Made by a program: the position numbers and the translations under genes. The notes below the pieces were generated by a model. It worked only from the letters and a program-made list of their open reading frames with translations. It did no database searches and was not told where the DNA came from. Shown piece after piece: positions 1 to 9,618 of a stretch of DNA of 64,000 nt (its first letter is position 1; each line of letters begins with the position of its first letter). The DNA is from Rufibacter psychrotolerans. Its GTDB lineage: Bacteria > Bacteroidota > Bacteroidia > Cytophagales > Hymenobacteraceae. The stretch spans positions 186,001 through 250,000 of the forward strand of contig NZ_JAFFJV010000015.1 in assembly GCF_016924645.1 (NCBI RefSeq). The letters run 5' to 3'.

Positions 1-417
1 GCGAAGGCTCCGGTGGTAAGCGCCCCGTACGTTCCCAAGGAGGAGGTGCCCACCTATAAGGCTGAGCGGAGTCAACCGCATCACTTCGTAATTGTGCACA
101 CCGGCGACAGTACGGCCCTTCGCCAGCTCATCACCGCCTATGGCACGTACAACAACCGTTTCCACCCCAAGAAGCAGCTTACCATAGAACCCCAGCCGTT
201 TGGCGACAGCACCACGCTGCTCCTCATCAAGTCGCTGCCCGATTATAAGGCCGCCGAACAGTACGCCAGACTGCAGACCGCCCGCAGTTCACCATTGGCC
301 ACCTTAAAAGGCCCGAAATTTGCTACCTTTGTAATTACTGAAGCCAACCTGACCTTGTTAAGGAAGTTAGGGGATATCGCGCAGTACGTAGCTTTCTTTG
401 AAAAAAATTACCAATAG
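1..417 (+). CDS. C-terminal end of a PorW/SprE-like T9SS-associated protein (partial)
   Basis: The frame is open at the left edge, so this is only the last 138 residues of a longer protein. The visible part has two short alpha/beta units and ends in a pattern like FVITEANL...YVAFFEKNYQ. I associate that ending with the C-terminus of the TPR lipoprotein SprE/PorW, which connects the PorKN ring to the rest of the type IX secretion system. The family call comes from this tail and from the gldKLMN locus nearby; the TPR region lies outside the window. The stop codon is one base before the ATG of the penicillin-binding protein, so the two are probably co-transcribed. A generic unknown C-terminal domain is the alternative. 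Confidence 0.5.
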   Translation, partial: AKAPVVSAPYVPKEEVPTYKAERSQPHHFVIVHTGDSTALRQLITAYGTYNNRFHPKKQLTIEPQPFGDSTTLLLIKSLPDYKAAEQYARLQTARSSPLATLKGPKFATFVITEANLTLLRKLGDIAQYVAFFEKNYQ

Positions 418-418
418 C

Positions 419-2713
419 ATGTCGCCATTGCCTACTGATAAGTACCGGAAGATCATTTCGGCACTTTGGCTCTTTTTTGCGGGAGGATTTGTGTTCTTCC
501 TGTTGTACGTTTTTGCCGTTAGCATCAATTTCCTGAACCTGTTTGGAGACCTTCCGGACCTGAAGACCCTGGAGAACCCCAAGAGCGAGCTGGCCTCTGA
601 GGTGTATTCAGAGGACGGCCAGCTCCTGGGCAAGTACTTCCGGGAGAACCGCAGCCCCGTTACCTATGAGCAGCTTCCCAAGCACCTGGTAGACGCCCTC
701 ATTGCCACCGAAGACATCCGGTTTGAGGAGCACTCGGGCATTGACTTCAAGGGTACCCTGGCTGTACCGTACTACAAACTGACCGGTAAGCAGGACCGCG
801 GCTCCAGCACGCTTACTCAGCAGCTGGCCCGTAACCTGTTCCGCACCCGCGACGACCTGAACAACGGCTTGCTGAGCGACGTGCCCGGCCTGCGCATGCT
901 CATCATCAAAACCAAGGAGTGGATCATGTCGGTGAAGCTGGAGCGCTCTTACACCAAGAAAGAGATCCTGCTCATGTACCTGAACACCGTGGATTTTGGC
1001 AGCAACGCGTACGGCATCAAGGTGGCCGCCAAGACGTTCTTCAACAAAGCCCCTGAGCAACTCACCCTGGAGGAAGCCGCCACCCTGGTGGGCGTTCTGA
1101 AAGGTCCGTCTTACTACAGCCCCGTGAGCCGCGAAGAGCGCTCAAAGAACCGGCGCAACACGGTGCTGAACCAGATGCTCAAGTACGGCTACATTGATGA
1201 GCCTACCTATGAGGTGGCCAGCCTAAAGCCCATCAAGCTGAACTTCAACGTAGAGAACCAGAACAAAGGCCTGGCGCCGTACTTCCGCACCGAGATTGGC
1301 AAGACGCTGGTGCAGTGGTGCCGCGACAACGGGTTTGACCTGTACGCCGACGGACTTAAGATCTACACCACTATTGACTCCCGCATGCAACAGCACGCCG
1401 AGGCCGCCGTGGAGCAGCACATGAAAGTGATGCAGCAGGAGTTCTTTAAGCAGTGGAAAGGCCGAAACCCGTGGGTAGACGAGAACGGCCGCGAAATCAG
1501 GGGATTTTTGGCAGACCGGATGAAAAACACGGCCCGCTACCGCAGCCTGGTAGAGCAGTACGGCGACAACCAGGACTCCATCAAGTACCACCTGAACCAG
1601 AAGGTGCCCATGCGCATCTTTACCTGGAAAGGCGAGAAAGACACGCTCATGAGCCCCATGGACTCGCTCAAGTACTACAAGCACTACCTGCACGCCGGTT
1701 TCATGGCCATGGACCCCTTGAGCGGCAGGGTGAAAGCCTGGGTAGGCGGCACCAACTACAAATACTTTAAGTACGACCACGTGAAGCAAGGCGCCCGGCA
1801 GCCCGGTTCCGTGTTTAAACCATTTGTGTACACCACCGCCATTGAGAACGGCTATTCGCCCTGCTACTCGGTAACGGATGCCCCGGTGACCATCATCAAC
1901 CCCGATGGCAAACCCTGGACGCCTAAGAACAGCGATGGCCGGTACTCGGGCCGCCGGATGACCCTGCGCGAGGCGCTGGCCCTCTCGGTGAACAGCATTA
2001 CCACGTTCCTCATGAAGAAACTGGGCCCTGAGGCGGTGGTATCCACGGCCAAGCGCCTGGGCATCACCACGCCGCTGGACCCGGTGCCGGCTCTGGCGCT
2101 GGGTTCCAGCGATGTCACCCTGTATGACATGGTGGGCGCGTACGGTACGTTTGTGAACAAAGGCGTCTGGAACCAGCCGCAGTACCTGCTGCGCATTGAA
2201 GACAAAAACGGCAATCTGCTGCACGAGTTCGTGCCCAAGTCGCTGGAAGCCCTGAGCGAGGAAACCGCTTACCTGATGGTGCACATGCTGCAAGGCTCCG
2301 CCGATACCCGCGGTGGTACTGCCTATTACGGCCTGCGCCACCGCTACGGCCTCAAAAATGAGATTGGCGCCAAAACCGGTACCACCTCTAACTACTCAGA
2401 CGCCTGGTTCATGGGCATTACGCCAGACCTGGCCGCCGGTGTGTGGGTAGGGGGCGAAGACCGCAGCATTCACTTCCGCAGTGCGGCGTATGGCCAGGGC
2501 AACAAGCTGGCCATGCCCATCTATGCCATCTTCATGAAGAAGGTGTACGCCGATAAGTCGTTGAACGTGTCCAAGGCGCCGTTCCCTAAACCATCGCAGC
2601 CGCTGTCTATGCAGATCAACTGCGGCTACAGCGCTCCGCCCACGGTGGTAGACTCGGTAAAAAAAGAGCAAACTCTTACGTTACCTCAGAACGTAGAAGA
2701 AGGGACGTTCTAA
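419..2713 (+). CDS. mrcA: Penicillin-binding protein 1A (transglycosylase/transpeptidase)
   Basis: Bifunctional class A PBP that polymerises glycan strands and cross-links peptides on the outer face of the inner membrane. I chose the ATG at 419; a TTG at 398 in the same frame would overlap the upstream gene. The protein has 764 residues. One membrane helix lies at about 15-38. The GT51 transglycosylase domain follows, with catalytic Glu98 in ATEDIRFEEH and GSSTLTQQ at 128-135. The transpeptidase domain has all three motifs: S464-V-F-K467, S523-V-N525 and K652-T-G654. Length and domain order are normal for the family. It follows the PorW-like gene by one base and is followed by uvrC 15 bases later, which suggests one transcript. 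Confidence 0.95.
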   Translation: MSPLPTDKYRKIISALWLFFAGGFVFFLLYVFAVSINFLNLFGDLPDLKTLENPKSELASEVYSEDGQLLGKYFRENRSPVTYEQLPKHLVDALIATEDIRFEEHSGIDFKGTLAVPYYKLTGKQDRGSSTLTQQLARNLFRTRDDLNNGLLSDVPGLRMLIIKTKEWIMSVKLERSYTKKEILLMYLNTVDFGSNAYGIKVAAKTFFNKAPEQLTLEEAATLVGVLKGPSYYSPVSREERSKNRRNTVLNQMLKYGYIDEPTYEVASLKPIKLNFNVENQNKGLAPYFRTEIGKTLVQWCRDNGFDLYADGLKIYTTIDSRMQQHAEAAVEQHMKVMQQEFFKQWKGRNPWVDENGREIRGFLADRMKNTARYRSLVEQYGDNQDSIKYHLNQKVPMRIFTWKGEKDTLMSPMDSLKYYKHYLHAGFMAMDPLSGRVKAWVGGTNYKYFKYDHVKQGARQPGSVFKPFVYTTAIENGYSPCYSVTDAPVTIINPDGKPWTPKNSDGRYSGRRMTLREALALSVNSITTFLMKKLGPEAVVSTAKRLGITTPLDPVPALALGSSDVTLYDMVGAYGTFVNKGVWNQPQYLLRIEDKNGNLLHEFVPKSLEALSEETAYLMVHMLQGSADTRGGTAYYGLRHRYGLKNEIGAKTGTTSNYSDAWFMGITPDLAAGVWVGGEDRSIHFRSAAYGQGNKLAMPIYAIFMKKVYADKSLNVSKAPFPKPSQPLSMQINCGYSAPPTVVDSVKKEQTLTLPQNVEEGTF

Positions 2714-2728
2714 GAGAAAGCATTGACT

Positions 2729-4540
2729 ATGGCTGTTGAGGAGTTATTGAAGGAGCAGATCAGGCATTTACCGCACAGGCCCGGCATCTACAAGTTCTAT
2801 GATGACAAGGGCATTATCTATGTGGGCAAAGCCATTGACATCCGCAAGCGGGTGAGCAGCTACTTTAACCGCTCCACGCAGCACAACAAGAAAACACTTA
2901 AGCTCATTTCGCAGATCAAGCGGATTGAGTTCACCATTGTAGACAGTGAGGCTGATGCTTTTTTGCTGGAGAACAACCTCATCAAACAGCATCAGCCCAA
3001 ATACAACATCCTGCTGAAAGACGGGAAAACGTACCCGTACATCTGCATCACCAATGAGCGGTTCCCCCGGGTGCTGAGTACCCGCAACAAGCTGAACGAT
3101 GGCTCACGGTACTTTGGGCCTTACCCCACCGGCACCAGCATGTACGTGCTCCTGGAGCTTATCCGGACGCTGTACCCGCTGCGCACCTGTAGCTATAACT
3201 TAAGCCAGGCCAACATTGAGGCTGGCAAATTCAAGGTCTGCCTGGAGTACCACATTGGCAACTGCAAAGGTCCCTGCGAAGGCCTGTATGATGAAGCCGA
3301 GTACAACCAGCACATTCAGCAGATCCGGAACATCCTGTCGGGGAACCTGTCCATCGCCAAGAACTATTTCAAAGAGGCCATGTCCAAGGCGGCGGCCGAG
3401 CTTCAGTTTGAGCAGGCGCATCAATTTAAACGGAAGCTGGACCTCCTGGATGATTTTCAAGCCAAGTCAACGGTGGTGAGCCATACGCTGACCAACATTG
3501 ATGTGTTCACTATTTCCTCCAATGAGAAATGCGCCTTCATCAACTACTTAAAGGTGATGAACGGCTCCATTATTGGGACCCAATCGCTGGAACTGCACAA
3601 GAAACTGGAGGAAACCGACCAAGACATTCTGGCCTCAATGATCATGCAACTGCGGCAGGACTTTGAAAGTACCGCCAGGGAAATCTTGGTGAACATTGAT
3701 AACCTGGAGGTGCCGCTGGATGGCGTCACCATCACGGTTCCGCAGATTGGCGACAAACGCAAACTGCTCAACCTTTCCCTCAAGAATGCGCTGTACCTGC
3801 GCAAAGAGAAGGAAAGCATGCAGGACAAGTCTAAAGACACCAATGAAGTGCGCATTATGGAAACCATGAAGCGCGACCTGCGGCTCAAAGAGCTGCCCCG
3901 GCACATTGAATGCTTTGACAACTCCAACTTTCAGGGAGATAACCCGGTGGCCTCCATGGTTTGCTTCCGCAATGCAAAGCCCTCTAAAAAAGACTACCGC
4001 CACTTCCACATCAAAACCGTGGTGGGGCCCGATGACTTTGCTTCTATGTATGAAGTAGTCACCCGCCGCTACCGTCGCCTGCTGGACGAAGGCGCCTCCC
4101 TGCCCCAGTTGATCATCATTGACGGGGGCAAAGGGCAGTTAGGCATGGCTGTGAAAGCCTTGAAAGACCTTGGCATTTACGGGCAGGTGGCTATTGTGAG
4201 TATTGCCAAACGCCTGGAGGAGATCTTTTACCCCGGCGATTCACTTCCCCTCTACATTGATAAGAAATCTGAGACCCTGAAGCTGATTCAGCGCCTCCGG
4301 AACGAGGCCCACCGGTTCGGGATCACGTTCCACCGATCCCTGCGCGATGCGGGTACCCTCCAGACGGAGCTGACCAAGGTAAAAGGCTTAGGACCGGTAA
4401 CGGCAGAAAAGCTGCTCAGCAAATTCAAATCGGTGAAAAAGATTGCCGAACTATCCCTGCAGGAATTGGAGGCAGAAGTGGGCAAGAGCAAAGCAAAACT
4501 CCTGCTAGACTATTTCTCGCAGCCAAAGGCCAAGGCCTGA
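2729..4540 (+). CDS. uvrC: UvrABC excinuclease subunit C
   Basis: UvrC makes both incisions around a lesion in nucleotide excision repair. The ATG at 2729 is preceded by an AGAGAAAG purine stretch and is preferred to the TTG at 2723. The protein has 603 residues, a normal length. The N-terminal GIY-YIG nuclease domain is clear (GIYKFYDDKGIIYVGKA, about 18-34). A UVR UvrB-binding segment lies near 205-235, then the RNase H-like C-terminal nuclease domain (ECFDNSNFQG and IIIDGGKGQL carry acidic residues), and a helix-hairpin-helix end (VKGLGPVTAEKLL). It is last in the + strand run and is followed by a strong bidirectional terminator before the convergent gldN. Confidence 0.97.
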   Translation: MAVEELLKEQIRHLPHRPGIYKFYDDKGIIYVGKAIDIRKRVSSYFNRSTQHNKKTLKLISQIKRIEFTIVDSEADAFLLENNLIKQHQPKYNILLKDGKTYPYICITNERFPRVLSTRNKLNDGSRYFGPYPTGTSMYVLLELIRTLYPLRTCSYNLSQANIEAGKFKVCLEYHIGNCKGPCEGLYDEAEYNQHIQQIRNILSGNLSIAKNYFKEAMSKAAAELQFEQAHQFKRKLDLLDDFQAKSTVVSHTLTNIDVFTISSNEKCAFINYLKVMNGSIIGTQSLELHKKLEETDQDILASMIMQLRQDFESTAREILVNIDNLEVPLDGVTITVPQIGDKRKLLNLSLKNALYLRKEKESMQDKSKDTNEVRIMETMKRDLRLKELPRHIECFDNSNFQGDNPVASMVCFRNAKPSKKDYRHFHIKTVVGPDDFASMYEVVTRRYRRLLDEGASLPQLIIIDGGKGQLGMAVKALKDLGIYGQVAIVSIAKRLEEIFYPGDSLPLYIDKKSETLKLIQRLRNEAHRFGITFHRSLRDAGTLQTELTKVKGLGPVTAEKLLSKFKSVKKIAELSLQELEAEVGKSKAKLLLDYFSQPKAKA

Positions 4541-4745
4541 GCTTTCCCCGTTTTGGAGCTGATTTCCTGAAATTAGGTCTAAAACAGCCTTTGGGCCCTC
4601 AAGTCTTTTCCCAAAAGCCATGGTTTCTCGTTCCACATCATATAGTCTAAGGGGCTAGACTTCCCTTTGCTTGAACTCTCTGTTGGGCAATCATCCTCTA
4701 ATGCCTGTTGGGATATGGACTACGATTTATTCATGTAGGGGCAAT

Positions 4746-4777
4746 AAAAAAGGAGACCGTTTCTGGCCTCCTTTTTT
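4746..4777. terminator. Bidirectional rho-independent terminator between uvrC and gldN
   Basis: AAAAAAGGAG (4746-4755) and CTCCTTTTTT (4768-4777) form a perfect 10-bp stem around a 12-base loop. The A-tract and T-tract make it work in both directions, as expected between convergent genes. A very similar hairpin, with the same CCGTTTC in the loop, lies at 62877-62902. Confidence 0.85.
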
Positions 4778-4796
4778 GATTTTATGCTTCAACTAG

Positions 4797-5849
4797 TTAG
4801 TAGCTCCACAGGCTGTACTCAAACTCAATCAACTCTTCCATTGCTTGCTGAGCAGCCAGCAGACCTTTCTTACCGGCGCCGTACACCTCTTCTAAACGCT
4901 CATCATTCACGTTAGAAACTTTGGTGATGTAAGAGCTGAACAGCCATAGGTCAAACGCATCGGCCAGGTTCTTGTGCTGGGCATCGTTCTGCTGATTGAA
5001 CCAGATTGCCTCGTCTGGGTGCGCTCTGAACACTTTCTCCAGGTCGCTGTACTTGAAAGAGGCAATTGGCTTCTCAAAGCCCAGGTTGTTGTACCGCGCA
5101 GGCATGATCAACGTGATGGCCTGAATGTCATGGTACAGTCTTGAACGCTTCTTGTCAAACACCACGTCTTCCTTAATCTCCAGCTTATACAGCTCGTTAG
5201 GAAGTAACTCATTACCGGTAGCTACGGCGGCAGCAGGAGCGGCCGTTGACTTAGTGTTGGTCTTAGTGGTGTTCTTCTTAGGCGCAGGAGTTCCCCAGCC
5301 ATCGTCATTGCCCCATCCGTCATCGGCAGCGGCAGGCTGGTCAAAACCGGCAGCTTTCTCGGCCTCGGTCAAACCACCAGAACCGGTGTTGGTAGGGCTC
5401 AGGTTCGTTAAGAATTCCTGGGCAGAAATGGGCGTGTTCAACGTATCAGAACGGTAAGCCTGCAGTTCTCCGCGCTTAACGGCATCGGTAATCAACTTTG
5501 TGATCTGCTTGCCGGGCGAGAACATAGGTTTGTTCTGCTTTTCGCGCAAATCTACCGCTCTCCAGACTGTCTTCTTGAACATCACATCTGATGGTGGAAT
5601 TGGTCTGGCCGATGGGTTGGCTGCCGCCGAGGTAGTCATTAATTGCTGTGCCTGCTCTGATTGCTTTTGTAGCGCCTGCTGCCGCTCTAGCTCTTCCTGA
5701 CGTGCTTTCTCCGCCGCCGCCTGAGCCGCCGCATTTTGCTGCGCCCTCTGCGTAGACGTAGTTGACTTTTTAGTAGTGCGCTTTTGCGCCGTACTAACCA
5801 CCGGAATGCTCAGCAAACCAGCTAAACCCAACACAATTAACTTCTTCAT
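4797..5849 (-). CDS. gldN: GldN/PorN, type IX secretion ring component
   Basis: Periplasmic protein that forms the large ring beneath the outer membrane with the lipoprotein GldK (PorN-PorK) in type IX secretion and gliding. The signal peptide is MKKLIVLGLAGLLSIPVVSTA. An Ala/Gln-rich linker follows (about 35-80), then the conserved domain beginning near MFKKTVWRAVDLREKQNK, where the family is most alike. A second low-complexity insert lies at about 175-210 (Trp/Gly/Asp then Thr/Ala). The length of 350 residues is somewhat long, which the inserts explain. It is last in the gldK-L-M-N order, 15 bases after gldM. The position in the cluster makes the call firm. Confidence 0.93.
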   Translation of the reverse strand: MKKLIVLGLAGLLSIPVVSTAQKRTTKKSTTSTQRAQQNAAAQAAAEKARQEELERQQALQKQSEQAQQLMTTSAAANPSARPIPPSDVMFKKTVWRAVDLREKQNKPMFSPGKQITKLITDAVKRGELQAYRSDTLNTPISAQEFLTNLSPTNTGSGGLTEAEKAAGFDQPAAADDGWGNDDGWGTPAPKKNTTKTNTKSTAAPAAAVATGNELLPNELYKLEIKEDVVFDKKRSRLYHDIQAITLIMPARYNNLGFEKPIASFKYSDLEKVFRAHPDEAIWFNQQNDAQHKNLADAFDLWLFSSYITKVSNVNDERLEEVYGAGKKGLLAAQQAMEELIEFEYSLWSY

Positions 5850-5864
5850 GATACTAAAAACTTA

Positions 5865-7460
5865 CTAGTTAAGCTGGAATGTGATACTTGAATTGTCAGA
5901 AGGCACAACTTCTGTCTGATCACGATAGTTCATTCTACGGATCTCTCTTACGTCAATCGCAATTCGATCGCCAGGACGGGCCTGCGCCGCCAGGTTACCT
6001 AAGCTCACGTTAGGTCCGGTTCCTTGCACCTGACCCACCGGACGAGCACCGCGTACTAAGTATACGGTATACTGCGTAACTCTGTAACGGGCATCTTTAG
6101 GCAATTGGTTTTTGAAGCTTTCGTCTGGGATAGCTTGTACCGTTAACGTACGAGGACCAGGAGAAGGCATTCCTTTCACCACATCTACCGGACGGCCATT
6201 GGCTAACGCTACCACCCTAGGTCTTGGCACCAGTTTCACCGTGAAATCCTGTGATCCAATTGGGTTTCCGCCGCTGCTCACGTTCAATTTCACTTGTCTT
6301 GACGTTGGAATGATGGTCAGGAAGCCCTTCTTAGCCCCTTTTACCACGGTAGCACCGCTGGCAGAGAAAGAAGGATCATACGTGGCCCCCAAGGCAGGAA
6401 CCTGGATGTTCAGTTCATTGCCGCAGTTGAAGTACAGGGAGTTGATAGAGGCAGACTGGATCTGCATTACCGGCTTGGCAACTACGTACTCCTGGGTAAC
6501 TGTGAAAGTGGTATCACGTCCGTTTGCCTGACGGAAACGAACCTGTCCTTTCCAGGTTTTCTTGGCATTGCCTTCGGCATCATAGTTACCAGCAGTGGCG
6601 GTGAATTCTATCTGGCCTTTGCCGTTCTTCACGCTGATTGGTCTGCCGTCTACCGTCATGGTAGGGGTAACCGCATCTGAGGAAGCAGCCAGGAACATTT
6701 CGGCTTTGTATTTGGTACCAGCCGCTACTGTCTTAGACTCAGCACTGGCCATGGCGAAGATGTTCTCAAACTTGATGATATCAGCTCCCACTTTCTGCGC
6801 CAACTGCGACAGGGTTTCGGCTTCGTACTTCAGAACTTCAGATTCCATCTGGGCCAACGTAGCCAAGGCTGCTACAATTGGGGTCTCCTCAAAGTTGATC
6901 TCGGCGAAGTCTTTTTTACGCTGGGTCTTGTTTTTCTGCACCCTAACGTCTTCTTCGCCGCTCAAGGCAAGTTTAGCCGGGGCATTGGGGTTGTACTGGC
7001 GCAGGAAAGCAGCATAGCTGTTCAGCTTTTTCTCCAGTTCATAGGCCTTACCGCCTTTGCCAGGTCCACCAATCATGAGCATGTTTACCCGCTCATTGTT
7101 CTCAGGGTTCTTGTATCCGCCGGTTTCCGGGTCTTGTCCGCCCGCTTCTTTCACCAACGCCTCGCGCAATCCGCGGATATACGCTACCATCTGGTTGGTT
7201 TGGTTTCTGACTGCTTCAGCGTTTTCCACCACCCGTACGTCTTGCGGGCGATTGCCAGACTCATCTACCGTTGCTTTGATCCCCGACAGTACTCCGCTGT
7301 TGTCCTTGTTCGTTTTAGTGTTAACAGTGGTTAAGCTGTCATCAATAAACTGAAATTTAAGGAGTATTGCGGAACTAACATTCAATGCCAACATAGCAGT
7401 AAGCACGAGATACATCATCCCGATCATCTTCTGCCGTGGCGTTTCTCTTCCTCCAGCCAT
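5865..7460 (-). CDS. gldM: GldM/PorM, type IX secretion motor component
   Basis: GldM spans the periplasm from an inner-membrane helix shared with GldL to the GldK/N ring, and passes proton-motive energy to the translocon. The N-terminus (MAGGRETPRQKMIGMMYLV, then TAMLALNVSSAILL) is the family's conserved cytoplasmic edge plus single membrane helix. The rest is the large periplasmic part with four folded domains, ending in beta-rich segments. Length is 531 residues, typical for GldM. It lies between gldL (68 bases upstream) and gldN (15 bases downstream). Confidence 0.96.
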   Translation of the reverse strand: MAGGRETPRQKMIGMMYLVLTAMLALNVSSAILLKFQFIDDSLTTVNTKTNKDNSGVLSGIKATVDESGNRPQDVRVVENAEAVRNQTNQMVAYIRGLREALVKEAGGQDPETGGYKNPENNERVNMLMIGGPGKGGKAYELEKKLNSYAAFLRQYNPNAPAKLALSGEEDVRVQKNKTQRKKDFAEINFEETPIVAALATLAQMESEVLKYEAETLSQLAQKVGADIIKFENIFAMASAESKTVAAGTKYKAEMFLAASSDAVTPTMTVDGRPISVKNGKGQIEFTATAGNYDAEGNAKKTWKGQVRFRQANGRDTTFTVTQEYVVAKPVMQIQSASINSLYFNCGNELNIQVPALGATYDPSFSASGATVVKGAKKGFLTIIPTSRQVKLNVSSGGNPIGSQDFTVKLVPRPRVVALANGRPVDVVKGMPSPGPRTLTVQAIPDESFKNQLPKDARYRVTQYTVYLVRGARPVGQVQGTGPNVSLGNLAAQARPGDRIAIDVREIRRMNYRDQTEVVPSDNSSITFQLN

Positions 7461-7528
7461 ATTTCCTGGTCTAGCTTTTTAAATTAAAGTTAAACGATTG
7501 GGTTAGTATATAATAGGAATGGCAGGGA

Positions 7529-8326
7529 TTAACCTCTCATGGCATTTAACATGTTGCCATACACGTTGTTCAAAGAATGCAGGTTCTTGGTCAGGTTGGT
7601 TACCTCTTCTTTGAATTGCTCAGTTTCACGGCTCGCCTGCGTAAGGTTCTCCATGGCGTTAGTGATGCTGCCGTAGAACTTGTTGATAGACTTCAGGTGG
7701 TTGTTGGCATCCTGCAGCTCCATCTCATATACCGCGTTCAAAGCGCCCAAGTTCTTGGTTACCTGCTGTACCTGCGCGTTATAGGCTTGAGTATCGGCAG
7801 TGGCGTTGGCCATTTGCGTCACGGCCTGTAACGTAGCACCGTATGCTTCGTTGATTTTGTCCAGAGAGCCAGTGGCAGTTCTTACCCGGGCAGCATACTC
7901 TTTGGTAGCTACGGTGGCATCTGTCAGGTCAGCAATCTGGGAAGTTGTCTCGCTCAGTCTGGTCAAGCCCTGTCCTAAAGAACTGATAGTGGCAGGAGTT
8001 ACATTGGCATCGCGCAGCATTTTGTCCAGGTCACCGGTGATGGATGGACCAGCTGGGTTGGCCGCTGCTACCGTTGGAAGCGGGCCATCATAATCATCGC
8101 GCAACTGCGGATATACACGCTCCCACTCTGGCTCATGCGGCTGTGGCTGGAATGCACTCAGGAAGAAGATGAACGCCTCAGTACCAAGACCCACCATCAA
8201 CATAATATCTGCCGGGCCTATGTGCAAGATTTTGAATAAAGCTCCAAGAATTACAATTGCGGCACCAATACCATAGATTTTGGGCATTAATACATCCCAA
8301 AGAAAGTTGCCTTTAGCCTTGCTCAT
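7529..8326 (-). CDS. gldL: GldL/PorL, type IX secretion motor inner-membrane subunit
   Basis: Inner-membrane protein that forms the proton-driven T9SS motor with GldM. Two membrane helices are visible: about 14-30 (IYGIGAAIVILGALFKI) and 36-56. The second carries a glutamate (GLGTEAFIFFLSAF), the position implicated in proton coupling in this family. A long cytoplasmic tail of repeated helical heptads follows (four similar blocks with LxxLNxxYxxxL), predicted as coiled coil. Length is 265 residues. It is 75 bases downstream of gldK. Confidence 0.95.
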   Translation of the reverse strand: MSKAKGNFLWDVLMPKIYGIGAAIVILGALFKILHIGPADIMLMVGLGTEAFIFFLSAFQPQPHEPEWERVYPQLRDDYDGPLPTVAAANPAGPSITGDLDKMLRDANVTPATISSLGQGLTRLSETTSQIADLTDATVATKEYAARVRTATGSLDKINEAYGATLQAVTQMANATADTQAYNAQVQQVTKNLGALNAVYEMELQDANNHLKSINKFYGSITNAMENLTQASRETEQFKEEVTNLTKNLHSLNNVYGNMLNAMRG

Positions 8327-8401
8327 TGTTAAACTGATTTAGATTGTAAGAGTTATTAGTTAGTAAATTGCTTAGTTAGTGCTTATTATGTGTAGTAAGG
8401 C

Positions 8402-9421
8402 TTAATTTAAATTGAAGTCTGAGGAACGTCCAATGTAAATCATTGCGCTGCGGAAGCCAATGTATGAGCGGGCAGAATCTTGGTATTCAAAGTTACGAAC
8501 GCCGGTTTCCAGGAAGTGGGCGATGTCTTTCCAGGAACCGCCACGCACAATCTTCCGGGGCTCATTGTCATTGTAGTAGGTAGGGTTCAAATCCCACACA
8601 ATTGGAACAGTAGCCTCTGAATAAGCATCTTCACACCATTCAGCCACATTTCCTGACATATCATATAAACCGAAATCGTTAGGGTAATATTGCCCAACGG
8701 GAGCAGTATATGTAAACCCATCGCTGTAATAATCGCCACGGCCTGGTTTAAAGTTCGCGAGCATACACCCTTTTGCATTGCGCAGGTAAGGTCCACCCCA
8801 CGGGTACGTGGCCAGGTCACGTCCACCGCGAGCGGCGTACTCCCACTCTGCCTCAGATGGGAGACGGAAGCTTGGCATAGGCGCCATTCCGTTCTCAACG
8901 TTATACGTGTTTTTGTGCTTGGTTCTCCAGCTGTTGAAGTATTTGGCCGCAAACCAATCTACTCCCACCACCGGGTAGTCATCAAACGCCGGGTGAGAAT
9001 AGTAATACTCCATCAAAGGGTCACCCATGTGGTAGGTGAAGTCTTTCACCCAAACAGTGGTATCTGGGTATAGCTGCGTCATCACAAACTCTTCGCCCAG
9101 GATATCCAATGAGTCTTGCCGGATGGCATCCATGAACTGGCGGTACTCGTTGTTGGTGATCTCGGTCTCATCCATGTAGAAACCACCAATGGTTACCTGC
9201 TTGTTCATGTTAGACATACTAGCCGCTATGTCCTGGTCTGTCTGTCCCATATGAAAAGTACCACCCGGACAAGCCACCATTCCATAGGGAACCTCCTGCG
9301 GATTGAACTCCGGGCGATCTTCAGCCCCGATCACATCTCCCTGAGAATCTCTTCCCATACCACAACCTGCCATTAAGACTGCGCTTAAAGCAATGGCAGA
9401 AAACTGTAAAAACTTAATCAT
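8402..9421 (-). CDS. gldK: GldK/PorK, type IX secretion ring lipoprotein
   Basis: Outer-membrane lipoprotein of the GldK/GldN ring. The signal peptide ends in the lipobox LMAGC with Cys20. The rest is a formylglycine-generating-enzyme-like (FGE-sulfatase) fold with family motifs: GGTFHMGQTDQD, FYMDETEITNNEYRQF, RLPSEAEWEYAARGG, MSGNVAEWCEDAY and KIVRGGSWKD. In GldK this fold is structural rather than catalytic. Length is 339 residues. It is the first gene of gldKLMN, with its own good promoter match upstream (9476-9505), and follows porP across a gap of about 200 bases. Confidence 0.95.
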   Translation of the reverse strand: MIKFLQFSAIALSAVLMAGCGMGRDSQGDVIGAEDRPEFNPQEVPYGMVACPGGTFHMGQTDQDIAASMSNMNKQVTIGGFYMDETEITNNEYRQFMDAIRQDSLDILGEEFVMTQLYPDTTVWVKDFTYHMGDPLMEYYYSHPAFDDYPVVGVDWFAAKYFNSWRTKHKNTYNVENGMAPMPSFRLPSEAEWEYAARGGRDLATYPWGGPYLRNAKGCMLANFKPGRGDYYSDGFTYTAPVGQYYPNDFGLYDMSGNVAEWCEDAYSEATVPIVWDLNPTYYNDNEPRKIVRGGSWKDIAHFLETGVRNFEYQDSARSYIGFRSAMIYIGRSSDFNLN

Positions 9422-9475
9422 ATTCTTGGACTTGAAAATAGCGTTCCCGCTTAGCTTGTATGACTTTGACTATAG

Positions 9476-9505
9476 CAAATATATACCCCAACTTCAAAAA
9501 ACAAA
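9476..9505 (-). promoter_or_regulatory. Bacteroidota-type promoter in front of gldKLMN
   Basis: On the minus strand the -7 box reads TATATTTG (9476-9483), a full match to TAnnTTTG. A TTTG box lies 18 bases upstream (9502-9505) at the -33 position. Transcription would start about 48 bases before the gldK ATG. This suggests gldKLMN can be transcribed apart from porP. Confidence 0.55.
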
Positions 9506-9618
9506 ACTAGTGTTTTTTCTTGTACATCAATACGCTAACGCCGCAAAGAAAAAATTATTTTATCTAATAATTAAATCCCTAATCATTAGCAGCATGCAGA
9601 ATACTTAAAAGTTGGTAG

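Noticed and set aside
1223-2341. 372-codon open frame on the minus strand
   Set aside because: It lies entirely antisense to the penicillin-binding protein gene, whose motifs are certain. The product is rich in His/Val/Gly and looks like nothing known.
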